A DNA stretch of 12,484 nucleotides from an uncultured Bacilli bacterium (GTDB lineage Bacteria; Bacillota_I; Bacilli_A; RF39; UBA660): assembly GCA_910580135.1 (NCBI GenBank), contig CAJTXC010000035.1:1-12484 (forward strand). The letters run 5' to 3'. Position numbers and translations under genes: made by a program. The notes under the pieces were generated by a model, which saw nothing but the letters and a program-made list of their open reading frames with translations, ran no database searches and was not told the DNA's origin. Positions 6,576-12,484 of this stretch are shown here, piece after piece (within the stretch, counting starts at the first letter, position 1; every line of letters starts with the position of its first letter).

Positions 6576-7998
6576 ATTTATTATAATTAGCAAGCTCTTC
6601 TCTTAGCATTTCCATTGTTTTAGCTGGATTTGCTTTACCACGAGTTTTCTTCATAACCTGTCCAACAAAGAAGTCAATCATTCTTGTCTTTTCAGGATTA
6701 TACTCTCTTGCTTGTTCATCATTTTCTTTTAATACTTCCATAACAACGTCATGAATAGCAGTATCATCAGTTATTTGCATCATACCTTTTTCTTTAACGA
6801 TAACGTTAGGTTCTTTACCTGATTCTACCATGTCTTCAAATACTTCCTTAGCTTGCTTTGAAGAAATTGTTTTTTTATCAACTAAATCAATTAATTCTTT
6901 AATCATTGCTGGCTTAACAGGAACATCTTCTATTTTCATTTCGTTAGTGTTTAAGTATCCCATAAGCATACCTGTAACCCAGTTACAAGCCTTTTTAGGA
7001 TCTGCTCCTAAAGATACGCATTCGTTAAAAAAGTCTGAGTTTTCTTTAACCTTAACTAATACTTCAGCATCATATTTAGAAAGCTCGTACTCATCCATGT
7101 ACTTTCTTACTCTATCTAATTGAAGCATAGGAATTGTACTTCTTATTTCTTCTAACATTTCATCGGTAACATCAGTTGGTGCAATATTTGGCTCAATAAA
7201 GTATTTATAATCAACTGCATCAGCTTTATCTCTCATCTTAAACGTTTCACCTGTCTCATCATCAAAACGCCTAGTTTCTTGTTCTACTTTCTCGCCTCTT
7301 TGAAGAATCTCAGTTTGTCTTTCAATTTCATAATCAATTGCACGACCAACGTTATAAAATGAGTTAATGTTCTTCATTTCAACTTTAGTACCAAGTTCAT
7401 CAGTATCCGAAATTGATACGTTAACGTCACATCTCATTTGACCTCTATCACTTCTAGCTTCTGATACACCGCAGTAAACGATTAACGAGCGATATGTTTC
7501 TAGGAACGTTAAAGCTTCTTCTTTAGAATGTAAGCAAGGCTCTGTTACTGTTTCTAATAATGGAACACATGCTCTATTATAATCTATTAAAGAATATGTG
7601 TCATAGTGATCTAGAGATGCAGTATCTTCTTCTAAGTGAGTATCATGAATATCCACTCTTTTAATCTCACCATCAACGTCAATATCAACGTATCCATTTA
7701 TACCAACTGGTTTAGTCATTTGAGTTATTTGATATCCTTTTGGTAAATCTGGATAATAATAGTTTTTACGGTCAAAAATTATTTCATCAGGAGTTGTACA
7801 ATTCATTGCCATAGATACTTTTAAAGCTCTTTTAACAGCTTCTTCGTTTGCTACTGGTAAGATTCCTGGAAAACCTAAATCTTGATATGCTACGTGTGAG
7901 TTTGGAGCTTCCGTATAACCATTAATCGCTGGAGAAAACACTTTTGAGTTTGACTCTAATTCACAGTGAACTTCAAGTCCAATTGTTACTTTATACAT
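6574..7998 (-). CDS. gatB: Asp-tRNA(Asn)/Glu-tRNA(Gln) amidotransferase subunit B
   Basis: The product has 474 residues, the expected length. GatB recognises mischarged Glu-tRNA(Gln) or Asp-tRNA(Asn), activates the acyl group with ATP and receives ammonia from GatA. Family landmarks are in order: TIGLEVHCELESNSKVFSPA at the N-terminus, DLGFPGILPV, FDRKNYYYPDLPKGYQIT, HLEEDTASLDH, RCDVNVSI, GTKVEMKNINSF, QETRRFDDETGETFKMRDK and DYKYFIEPN. The C-terminal helical tail domain runs from about residue 330 to the end and binds tRNA. It is the last of three clustered genes: the ATG lies one base after the gatA stop, with GGAGGAAAA just upstream. The presence of GatCAB implies that the cell lacks GlnRS, AsnRS or both. 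Confidence 0.96.
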   Translation of the reverse strand: MYKVTIGLEVHCELESNSKVFSPAINGYTEAPNSHVAYQDLGFPGILPVANEEAVKRALKVSMAMNCTTPDEIIFDRKNYYYPDLPKGYQITQMTKPVGINGYVDIDVDGEIKRVDIHDTHLEEDTASLDHYDTYSLIDYNRACVPLLETVTEPCLHSKEEALTFLETYRSLIVYCGVSEARSDRGQMRCDVNVSISDTDELGTKVEMKNINSFYNVGRAIDYEIERQTEILQRGEKVEQETRRFDDETGETFKMRDKADAVDYKYFIEPNIAPTDVTDEMLEEIRSTIPMLQLDRVRKYMDEYELSKYDAEVLVKVKENSDFFNECVSLGADPKKACNWVTGMLMGYLNTNEMKIEDVPVKPAMIKELIDLVDKKTISSKQAKEVFEDMVESGKEPNVIVKEKGMMQITDDTAIHDVVMEVLKENDEQAREYNPEKTRMIDFFVGQVMKKTRGKANPAKTMEMLREELANYNK

Positions 7999-7999
7999 A

Positions 8000-9439
8000 T
8001 TAATTTTCCTCCTTTAAGTTTAATGGTACAAAACCAATTTTTTCTTCTAATGCTGCAGCCATGTTAATAACGGTGCTATCTGTCTTTATCGGACCAGATA
8101 TATTAATTGCAACTGGCATATCTTCTACCAATCCTGATGGAATTGAAATTGATGGAAAACCACCAAAGTTAGAAATTACCATGTTTTCTGCAAATAATAA
8201 ATAGTTATCTGACATAACGTCACTAGTTTCTCCAAAGTGTGGAGCGATAGTGTTAGTGTTTGGCATTATGCATCCATCGTATTTTTCAAATAACTCATTC
8301 ATTTTATCTACTATCATTCTTCTAATTCTTTGTGCGCTTTTAAATAATTTTTCTTGGTTTTCTTTTTGAAGAATAAATGAACCTAACACGAATCTTCTTC
8401 TAATTAATTCTGAGAATCCTTCAGTTCTAGTATTAATCATAACCTCAGCTGGAGTGTGTCCTTCTTTTCTATTTCCAAAAGGAATACCAGTTAAGTTAGA
8501 GTTATTACTAGTTGCTTCAGCACAAGATATAGCCATATAAGAAGGATATAAACTTCTTAAAATGTTTTCATCAATACTTTCTTCAAAAACTTCCATACCG
8601 CATTCTTTAGCATACTCTATAGTTTTCATAAAGTTATCATAAAACTCTGGAGTATTTTTTAACTCGTCGTTTAACTCTTTAATGTAGAATAATTTTTTAC
8701 CTTTAACGTCAGTAGTATAACTATCTACTAAGTTAATGTTAGATGAATCAATCGATGTCATATCTCTTTCATCAAGTCCTTTAATAGCATCAATTACGTA
8801 TGCAACATCTTTTACGTTTCTTGTAAAACAACCTACATGATCCATGCTAGATGCAAAGGCAAATAATCCCCATCTAGAAACTAATCCATAAGTTGGTTTA
8901 TATCCTACAACACCACAGTATCCAGCTGGTTTACGAATAGAGTCACCTGTATCAGTACCCAGTGCGTAAGGCACGATACCACGAGCTACTGCTGCGGCTG
9001 ATCCTGCTGAAGAACCTGCTGTTTGTCTTGTAGTATCCCATGGGTTTCTTACAACACCAGTATGTCCAGTAGTTCCTGTTCCACCCATTCCAAGTTCATC
9101 CATAACGGTTTTACCAATCATAACGGCGTTAGATGCTTTTAGCTTTTCAATACAAGTAGCATCAAATACTGGAACATAGTCTGCTAATATGTTTGATGAT
9201 GCAGTAGTTAAAACTCCCTTAGTTGATAAGTTATCTTTAATAGCACAAGGAATACCAGATAGTACGTTATCAGTTATTTCTTCTTCCTTAGCATCATCTA
9301 ATATGGTTACGAAGCTATTTAATTCTTCTTGAGAAGCGTGAGCTCTTTCTAATGCTTCTTTAGTTAATTCACTACTAGTTACCTTACCTTCTTTTAAGGC
9401 TGCATGTATTTCTTCTAAACTTTTATCTAAATAACTCAT
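8000..9439 (-). CDS. gatA: Asp-tRNA(Asn)/Glu-tRNA(Gln) amidotransferase subunit A
   Basis: The product has 479 residues. It is the amidase subunit that frees ammonia from glutamine for transfer by GatB. The amidase-signature Ser-cisSer-Lys triad is visible: K68 (PCAIKDN), S143 in AGSSAGSAAA, and the nucleophile S167 in GTDTGDSIRKPAGYCG; the S143-S167 spacing of 24 agrees with characterised GatA proteins. Two positions usually glycine are changed (GSSAGS for GSSGGS, and GDS for GGS), but the triad is kept, so activity is expected. Its start overlaps the gatC stop by one base (TAATG), and a strong GGAGGTGA site lies in the end of gatC, so translation is coupled. It is followed immediately by gatB. 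Confidence 0.96.
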   Translation of the reverse strand: MSYLDKSLEEIHAALKEGKVTSSELTKEALERAHASQEELNSFVTILDDAKEEEITDNVLSGIPCAIKDNLSTKGVLTTASSNILADYVPVFDATCIEKLKASNAVMIGKTVMDELGMGGTGTTGHTGVVRNPWDTTRQTAGSSAGSAAAVARGIVPYALGTDTGDSIRKPAGYCGVVGYKPTYGLVSRWGLFAFASSMDHVGCFTRNVKDVAYVIDAIKGLDERDMTSIDSSNINLVDSYTTDVKGKKLFYIKELNDELKNTPEFYDNFMKTIEYAKECGMEVFEESIDENILRSLYPSYMAISCAEATSNNSNLTGIPFGNRKEGHTPAEVMINTRTEGFSELIRRRFVLGSFILQKENQEKLFKSAQRIRRMIVDKMNELFEKYDGCIMPNTNTIAPHFGETSDVMSDNYLLFAENMVISNFGGFPSISIPSGLVEDMPVAINISGPIKTDSTVINMAAALEEKIGFVPLNLKEEN

Positions 9440-9744
9440 TACTCTTCACCTCCAACGACTTTTGGAACTTTAACCTCATCATAAATTGTTTCATGTGCAT
9501 TTTTAACTGCATCTTCAGTAGTTAAAGCGCTTGTGGCTTCATCTTTTCTTAATTTAGCATCTTTATTTCTAAACGGAAAAGTCATTGGTTCAATCTTTTC
9601 TATTCCTTCTATTTTTCCAATTAAGTCCATTTGCTTTATGATTGTTTCAAACTCTTTTTCAAAAGTATCAAATTCTTCATCCTTCATCTTAAACATTAAC
9701 TTTAATGCGTAATCTTGAATGTTTTCTCTTGTTATTTTTTGCAT
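9439..9744 (-). CDS. gatC: Asp-tRNA(Asn)/Glu-tRNA(Gln) amidotransferase subunit C
   Basis: The product has 101 residues, the usual size of GatC, the small belt-like subunit that stabilises the GatA-GatB interface. The N-terminal helices (ITRENIQDYALKLMF, FEKEFETIIKQMDLIGKIE) and the linker IEPMTFPF followed by a charged tail (RKDEATSALTTEDAVKNA) match the family layout, with the usual Leu partly replaced by Met and Ile. It is the first gene of the gatCAB set. A GGAGGAT site lies in the 15-base gap after the upstream 136-residue protein gene, and no terminator or good promoter is seen there, so it is probably read from the upstream cassette. Confidence 0.93.
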   Translation of the reverse strand: MQKITRENIQDYALKLMFKMKDEEFDTFEKEFETIIKQMDLIGKIEGIEKIEPMTFPFRNKDAKLRKDEATSALTTEDAVKNAHETIYDEVKVPKVVGGEE

Positions 9745-9759
9745 CCTTTATCCTCCTTT

Positions 9760-9782
9760 TTAATTACTTTGATTTCTTTCTA
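9760..9782. repeat. 23-bp direct repeat, copy A
   Basis: These 23 bases recur exactly at 10916-10938, and both copies encode the same C-terminal residues ERNQSN plus TAA in the same frame. The copies lie 1,156 bases apart and bracket the 136-residue gene and the intact SDR gene. Flanking bases differ. An insertion or duplication junction is the simplest reading. Confidence 0.75.
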
Positions 9783-10170
9783 ATTCTATCAAATTTTTCG
9801 ATAACGATATAGTACTTGGACATATTTTTATTAACTCGCCATTATTGGCAACATAATTTATAATCTCTATATCTTTTAAATCCATCATTTTATTTAATTC
9901 ATCTTGTATGTAATGTAACCCTATACAATGTGGTGATTTATTAACGCTAACAAAGATTATTTTTTTAATCTTACCAGTTCTAATCATTCCACCTATTTTA
10001 GTTATAGCCATATTAACATGGGTTTGTTCTAAACATAAATCATATATATTATTAGTTATTTTCTTTAATTTATCAAAAGCTTTTTTGTCCATATTGGGTA
10101 AACAACTACCAACTATTATAATAGTTTTACTAACATCATAGATGTTGGTTTTAAGTAAATCTTTCATCAT
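9760..10170 (-). CDS. Unrecognised 136-residue protein with conserved-looking Cys/His residues
   Basis: I do not recognise this family with confidence. The sequence reads as an alpha/beta fold: a strand ending in VGSCLPN (19-25), a helix with LCLEQTH (45-51), a strand KKIIFVSVNKSPHC (69-82) leading into helix IGLHYIQDELNKM, and a final strand/loop INYVANNGELIKICPST. Cys23, Cys46, His51, His81, Cys82, His86 and Cys117 could bind a metal or act in redox chemistry, but this is inference. The start overlaps the stop of the upstream SDR gene (ATGA), so the two are probably made together; GGAGG lies about 12 bases before the first ATG, and a second ATG follows at once. The last six residues, ERNQSN, and the stop are identical to the end of the broken SDR gene at 10916, within a 23-bp repeat. 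Confidence 0.75.
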   Translation of the reverse strand: MMKDLLKTNIYDVSKTIIIVGSCLPNMDKKAFDKLKKITNNIYDLCLEQTHVNMAITKIGGMIRTGKIKKIIFVSVNKSPHCIGLHYIQDELNKMMDLKDIEIINYVANNGELIKICPSTISLSKNLIELERNQSN

Positions 10171-10904
10171 TTTAACACAAATCCTCCATCTACCGTTAAT
10201 ACATGACCTGTAACAAACGATGAGTCATTAGAAAGTAAAAATATAATAGCATTAGCAACTTCTTCAGCCTTACCAATTCTTTTTATAATAGAAACATCCG
10301 TAGTCCAACTAGGATCTTCACCAGTACTGTCTGTTAATGGTGTATCAATTAAACCAGGCGCTACTGCGTTAACCCTTACAATTGGATCATTATAATATCT
10401 CGCAAATGATTTAGTAAGTGATATAATTGCTGCCTTTGTAGCTGAATAAATAACTCCATATGGTTCTCCTATTAAACCATCAACTGATGTTAAAGTAACA
10501 ACAGAACCTTCATTTGATGTTTCTTTAATTAGGCTACCAAGTATCTTAAGACACATAAATGTTCCTTTTATATTAACATCTATCGTTTTATTCATAACAT
10601 CATCTGTTATATTTTCTATACCACAAGGAAGTGGCATAATACCCGCACTTAAAACAAGATAATCTAATCTTCCAAAATTTTCTTTTATCCAAGTTCTTAA
10701 ATTCTCAACATCACTTTTACTAGAAGTATCACATTTATAAAAATAAATCTTATCTTCTCCATATTCTCGTTTTAAAAAGCCTATACTTAAATCTTTTACA
10801 TCTGCTATTATAACTACATTTCCTTGTTCATATAACTTTTTAGCAGTTGCTTGGCCAATACCACTAGCTCCTCCAGTAATTAATACAACTTTACTTTCTA
10901 ACAT
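10167..10904 (-). CDS. Short-chain dehydrogenase/reductase, NAD-type, intact
   Basis: The product has 245 residues, a classical SDR. TGGASGIG is at 10-17. Asp35 at the end of the second strand (IIADVKD) points to NAD(H) rather than NADP(H). The usual NNAG is LSAG here (85-88). The catalytic residues N111, S140, Y153 and K157 (YSATK) are present, and the C-terminus is VTGHVLTVDGGF. The substrate cannot be told from sequence; sugars, alcohols, hydroxysteroids and acyl chains are all used by relatives. The gene starts 11 bases after the broken SDR gene, with AAGGAG upstream, and overlaps the 136-residue gene by four bases. It differs clearly from the SDR at 4673-5416, so it is not a recent copy. 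It uses TGA as its stop. Confidence 0.88.
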   Translation of the reverse strand: MLESKVVLITGGASGIGQATAKKLYEQGNVVIIADVKDLSIGFLKREYGEDKIYFYKCDTSSKSDVENLRTWIKENFGRLDYLVLSAGIMPLPCGIENITDDVMNKTIDVNIKGTFMCLKILGSLIKETSNEGSVVTLTSVDGLIGEPYGVIYSATKAAIISLTKSFARYYNDPIVRVNAVAPGLIDTPLTDSTGEDPSWTTDVSIIKRIGKAEEVANAIIFLLSNDSSFVTGHVLTVDGGFVLK

Positions 10905-10915
10905 ATTTTTTCTCC

Positions 10916-10938
10916 TTAATTACTTTGATTTCTTTCTA
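10916..10938. repeat. 23-bp direct repeat, copy B
   Basis: This is identical to 9760-9782. Here it forms the natural-looking end of an SDR (preceding residues TLTVSDIII, then ERNQSN and TAA), which suggests that this copy or its ancestor is the original and that the other end was acquired. Confidence 0.75.
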
Positions 10939-11609
10939 TAATTATATCACTAACCGTTAAAGTTATATTATTAAATACGTTACTAACGATAACTTCTGCA
11001 ACATCATCTGGATTCATAAATGTATGTTGCTTTTCTAGTGAAACATAATCCCTACTATTTTTATAGAAGTTAGTATTTATTCCTCCAGGATATACGCCTA
11101 TTATTTTTACACTAGTTCCTTTATAGACTACCTTTAAACTTTCTGTATAGCCTTTTTCTCCCCATTTAGTTGCACAATAAACACTTTCACTTTTATTTCC
11201 TCTTAAGGCAGCAGAACTCATTACGTTAACTATTTTTATATTTTCTTCTTTTATTTTTAACAAGTTACCAGTAAGCATAATCATTCCATACAATCCCTTA
11301 AAACATGTATCTATATCTTTTTTACATAGTCTTTAGGTAATTTAAATGATGGTTCTCCTGCATTATTAATAAGTCCAATTATATTTCCTTCTTTGTTTAT
11401 ATCATTTATTACATTGGTAACAAATTCTTCATCTGATATATCACCATTATAAACATAAACCTTATCAGAATAAGTATTTTTAGTTGATTAGACGCTTCTT
11501 CATCTTGATCAATTATACATACATAATAATCTTTATCAATTAACTTCTTAGTTAATGATAATCCTAATCCGTTAGCTCCACCACTAACTATTACTATATC
11601 TTTATTCAT
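10916..11609 (-). pseudogene. Short-chain dehydrogenase broken by two single-base frameshifts
   Basis: Reading three frames in turn gives one SDR of about 231 residues. Piece 1 (from ATG at 11609) has SGGANGLGLSLTKKL and IIDQDEEASNQL. Piece 2 has YSDKVYVYNGDISDEEF and LINNAGEPSFKLPKDYV. Piece 3 has GLYGMIMLTGNLLK, NVMSSAALRGNKSESVYCATK (active-site Ser, Tyr, Lys), GVYPGGINTNFY and the C-terminus ERNQSN. Both breaks are one base short in A-runs of the transcript: five A at 11477-11481 where six are needed, and six A at 11318-11323 where seven are needed. The third piece could start at an internal ATG (11291-11293), but it would lack the nucleotide-binding half. All catalytic motifs survive, so this is either a young pseudogene or a homopolymer assembly error. 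The start has GAGGTG inside the end of the upstream gene. Confidence 0.82.
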
Positions 11610-11611
11610 AG

Positions 11612-12280
11612 CTACACCTCTATGCTTTCACCAATATCAAGTATTTTATAATTAATACCTTCGTTTTTTAATGATTGTTCTAACAATTCTCTATTTGGAT
11701 TCATGTAATCCAAAGGATGTTGCATATGAATTGGTAAAACTAGTTCTGGGTTTATATCTTTTATAAAGTGCATACCTTCTACTATTCCTAAAGTTAAACC
11801 ATTACCATTAAAAGGCATACAAATAACATCAGCTTTATAATCATGATTAAAATTAATTGTATCACTAGTTATATATAATCTTTTTTTACCATCATCTAAA
11901 ATAAATCCTATGTTTTCTAAAACTTCTGCTCCTGAATATTTCATTTTAGTAAAGAAACCATGTACGGCTTTTGTTACTTCAACTTTTATTCCTGCTATTT
12001 CAAGAGTGTCTCCTGCTTTTACTATTGTTGGATTAATTAACTCATGAGTATTTACAACTTCACTTGAAGTATAAATTTTACTATTATCACGTTTAACTAT
12101 CTCATTAATAATTTCTGCATTACAATGATCGTTATGTTTATGTGTAATTAATATATAATCTATATTTTTCCATTCAGTATTAATCTCATCAGTATATCCA
12201 ATATTTCCTGGATCAACTAAAATCCTATTATTGTTAACTTCTATTAATAAACACGACTGATTATATTTTGTTATTTTCAT
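11612..12280 (-). CDS. MBL-fold metal-dependent hydrolase, UlaG/YtkL-like
   Basis: The product has 222 residues and belongs to the metallo-beta-lactamase superfamily. The N-terminus (MKITKYNQSCLLIEVNNNRILVDP) is typical of the UlaG/UPF0173-like branch, with the hydrophobic strands and Asp-Pro preceding the metal site. The metal-binding motif HKHNDH is complete (H47, H49, D51, H52), and further ligands are likely H107 (AVHGFF), D140 (ITSDT) and H185 (PIHMQHP). A two-zinc or other two-metal hydrolase acting on a phosphodiester, lactone or similar ester bond is expected; the substrate is unknown. It has no signal peptide. GGAGGAAT precedes the ATG, and the gene begins 21 bases after the NTF2-like gene and ends two bases before the start of the broken SDR gene, so it is part of the same operon. 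Confidence 0.88.
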   Translation of the reverse strand: MKITKYNQSCLLIEVNNNRILVDPGNIGYTDEINTEWKNIDYILITHKHNDHCNAEIINEIVKRDNSKIYTSSEVVNTHELINPTIVKAGDTLEIAGIKVEVTKAVHGFFTKMKYSGAEVLENIGFILDDGKKRLYITSDTINFNHDYKADVICMPFNGNGLTLGIVEGMHFIKDINPELVLPIHMQHPLDYMNPNRELLEQSLKNEGINYKILDIGESIEV

Positions 12281-12301
12281 TTTATTCCTCCGTTATTTTT
12301 A

Positions 12302-12484
12302 TTATTTAGTAAATCTCCATTGTTTAAATAAAGTACATTTTCCTTCATCATTAACTGCAATTTCAAAAATACCATCAATATTTTGTACTGAATTAGTTGG
12401 AATAAAAGCTCTTTTCATTTGCCAATTAACTATCGCTACGTCTTCATTGTAAGCTACTATTTCATAACTATAAGTTATGTCTTT
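12302..12484 (-). CDS. NTF2-like (SnoaL-type) protein, C-terminal 60 residues
   Basis: This is a partial gene: the frame is open from the window edge to TAA at 12302-12304, giving 60 residues. The pattern YSYEIVAYNEDVAIVNWQMK, then NIDGIFEIAVNDEGKCTLFKQWRF, is the end of the NTF2/SnoaL fold, with alternating strands and the IDGIF...G.C..F.QW block common in nuclear transport factor 2 family proteins of bacteria. Such proteins are small enzymes or ligand-binding cups (isomerases, dehydratases) or have no known role. The N-terminal half and any catalytic residues lie outside the window, so no activity can be claimed. It is followed after 21 bases by the MBL-fold gene and is likely co-transcribed with it. 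Confidence 0.7.
   Translation of the reverse strand, partial: KDITYSYEIVAYNEDVAIVNWQMKRAFIPTNSVQNIDGIFEIAVNDEGKCTLFKQWRFTK

Noticed and set aside
3823..7123. Plus-strand open frames at 3823-4026, 4884-5114, 6042-6233 and 6830-7123
   Set aside because: Each is antisense to a recognised gene and shows no family features.
10167..10170. Alternative code with TGA read as Trp, as in some Mollicutes
   Set aside because: The SDR gene ends in TGA at the expected family C-terminus, overlapping the next ATG, and Trp codons seen are TGG.
4673..10904. Intact SDR genes as a recent tandem duplication
   Set aside because: The proteins differ widely, including the cofactor loop (SRK versus Asp35) and the NNAG/LSAG motif, so they are old paralogues or separate acquisitions.
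9760..10938. Insertion sequence or transposon flanked by a target-site duplication
   Set aside because: No transposase, integrase or terminal inverted repeats lie between the repeats, and 23 bp is long for a target duplication. It is kept only as an insertion-like junction.
12302..12484. NTF2-like fragment as BaiE (bile-acid 7-alpha-dehydratase)
   Set aside because: The fold class agrees, but the visible C-terminus does not resemble BaiE as I recall it, and the catalytic half lies outside the window.

Overview
The window is strongly AT-rich (roughly 30% G+C by eye), and every gene I can support lies on the minus strand. The low G+C, AGGAGG/AGGTGA ribosome sites, short U-tract terminators and gene content (GatCAB, DUF3048, DUF368, a rubredoxin-type flavoprotein, an HI0933-type flavoprotein) suggest an anaerobic low-GC Bacillota, perhaps a small-genome gut lineage near the RF39/Erysipelotrichia/Mollicutes relatives. 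The genetic code looks standard: TGA is used as a stop (at 10167) and Trp is TGG. The taxonomic placement is inference.

Read in the direction of transcription (from high to low coordinates), the window opens with a long tightly packed run: the 3' end of an NTF2-like protein, a metallo-beta-lactamase-fold hydrolase, a short-chain dehydrogenase (SDR) broken by two one-base frameshifts, an intact SDR, an unrecognised 136-residue Cys/His protein, and then gatC-gatA-gatB. The run ends at a clear terminator just after gatB. Gaps are 0-21 bases or genes overlap, so the oxidoreductase cassette is probably co-transcribed with the amidotransferase genes. A 23-bp exact direct repeat brackets the intact SDR plus the 136-residue gene, as if that pair had been inserted at the 3' end of the broken SDR gene.

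Below this lies an ORF6N-domain gene whose phospholipase-D-like C-terminal half is in another frame (a one-base shift splits it in two). Next is a two-gene operon with an SDR resembling BaiA/FabG and a flavin reductase fused to a rubredoxin domain. Then come three independent units, each with its own terminator or promoter: an HI0933/BaiN-type flavoprotein, an unrecognised membrane-anchored protein, and a DUF3048 (YerB-like) protein followed by the start of a DUF368 (PopT-type) membrane protein. The DUF368 start codon sits inside a perfect 14-bp inverted repeat.

Functionally the window combines tRNA-dependent glutamine/asparagine formation (GatCAB), at least three NAD(P)-linked SDRs, two flavoproteins likely tied to redox or oxygen protection, and envelope proteins. 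No tRNA, rRNA, CRISPR array or transposase was seen. There is no gene-free stretch longer than about 150 bases.
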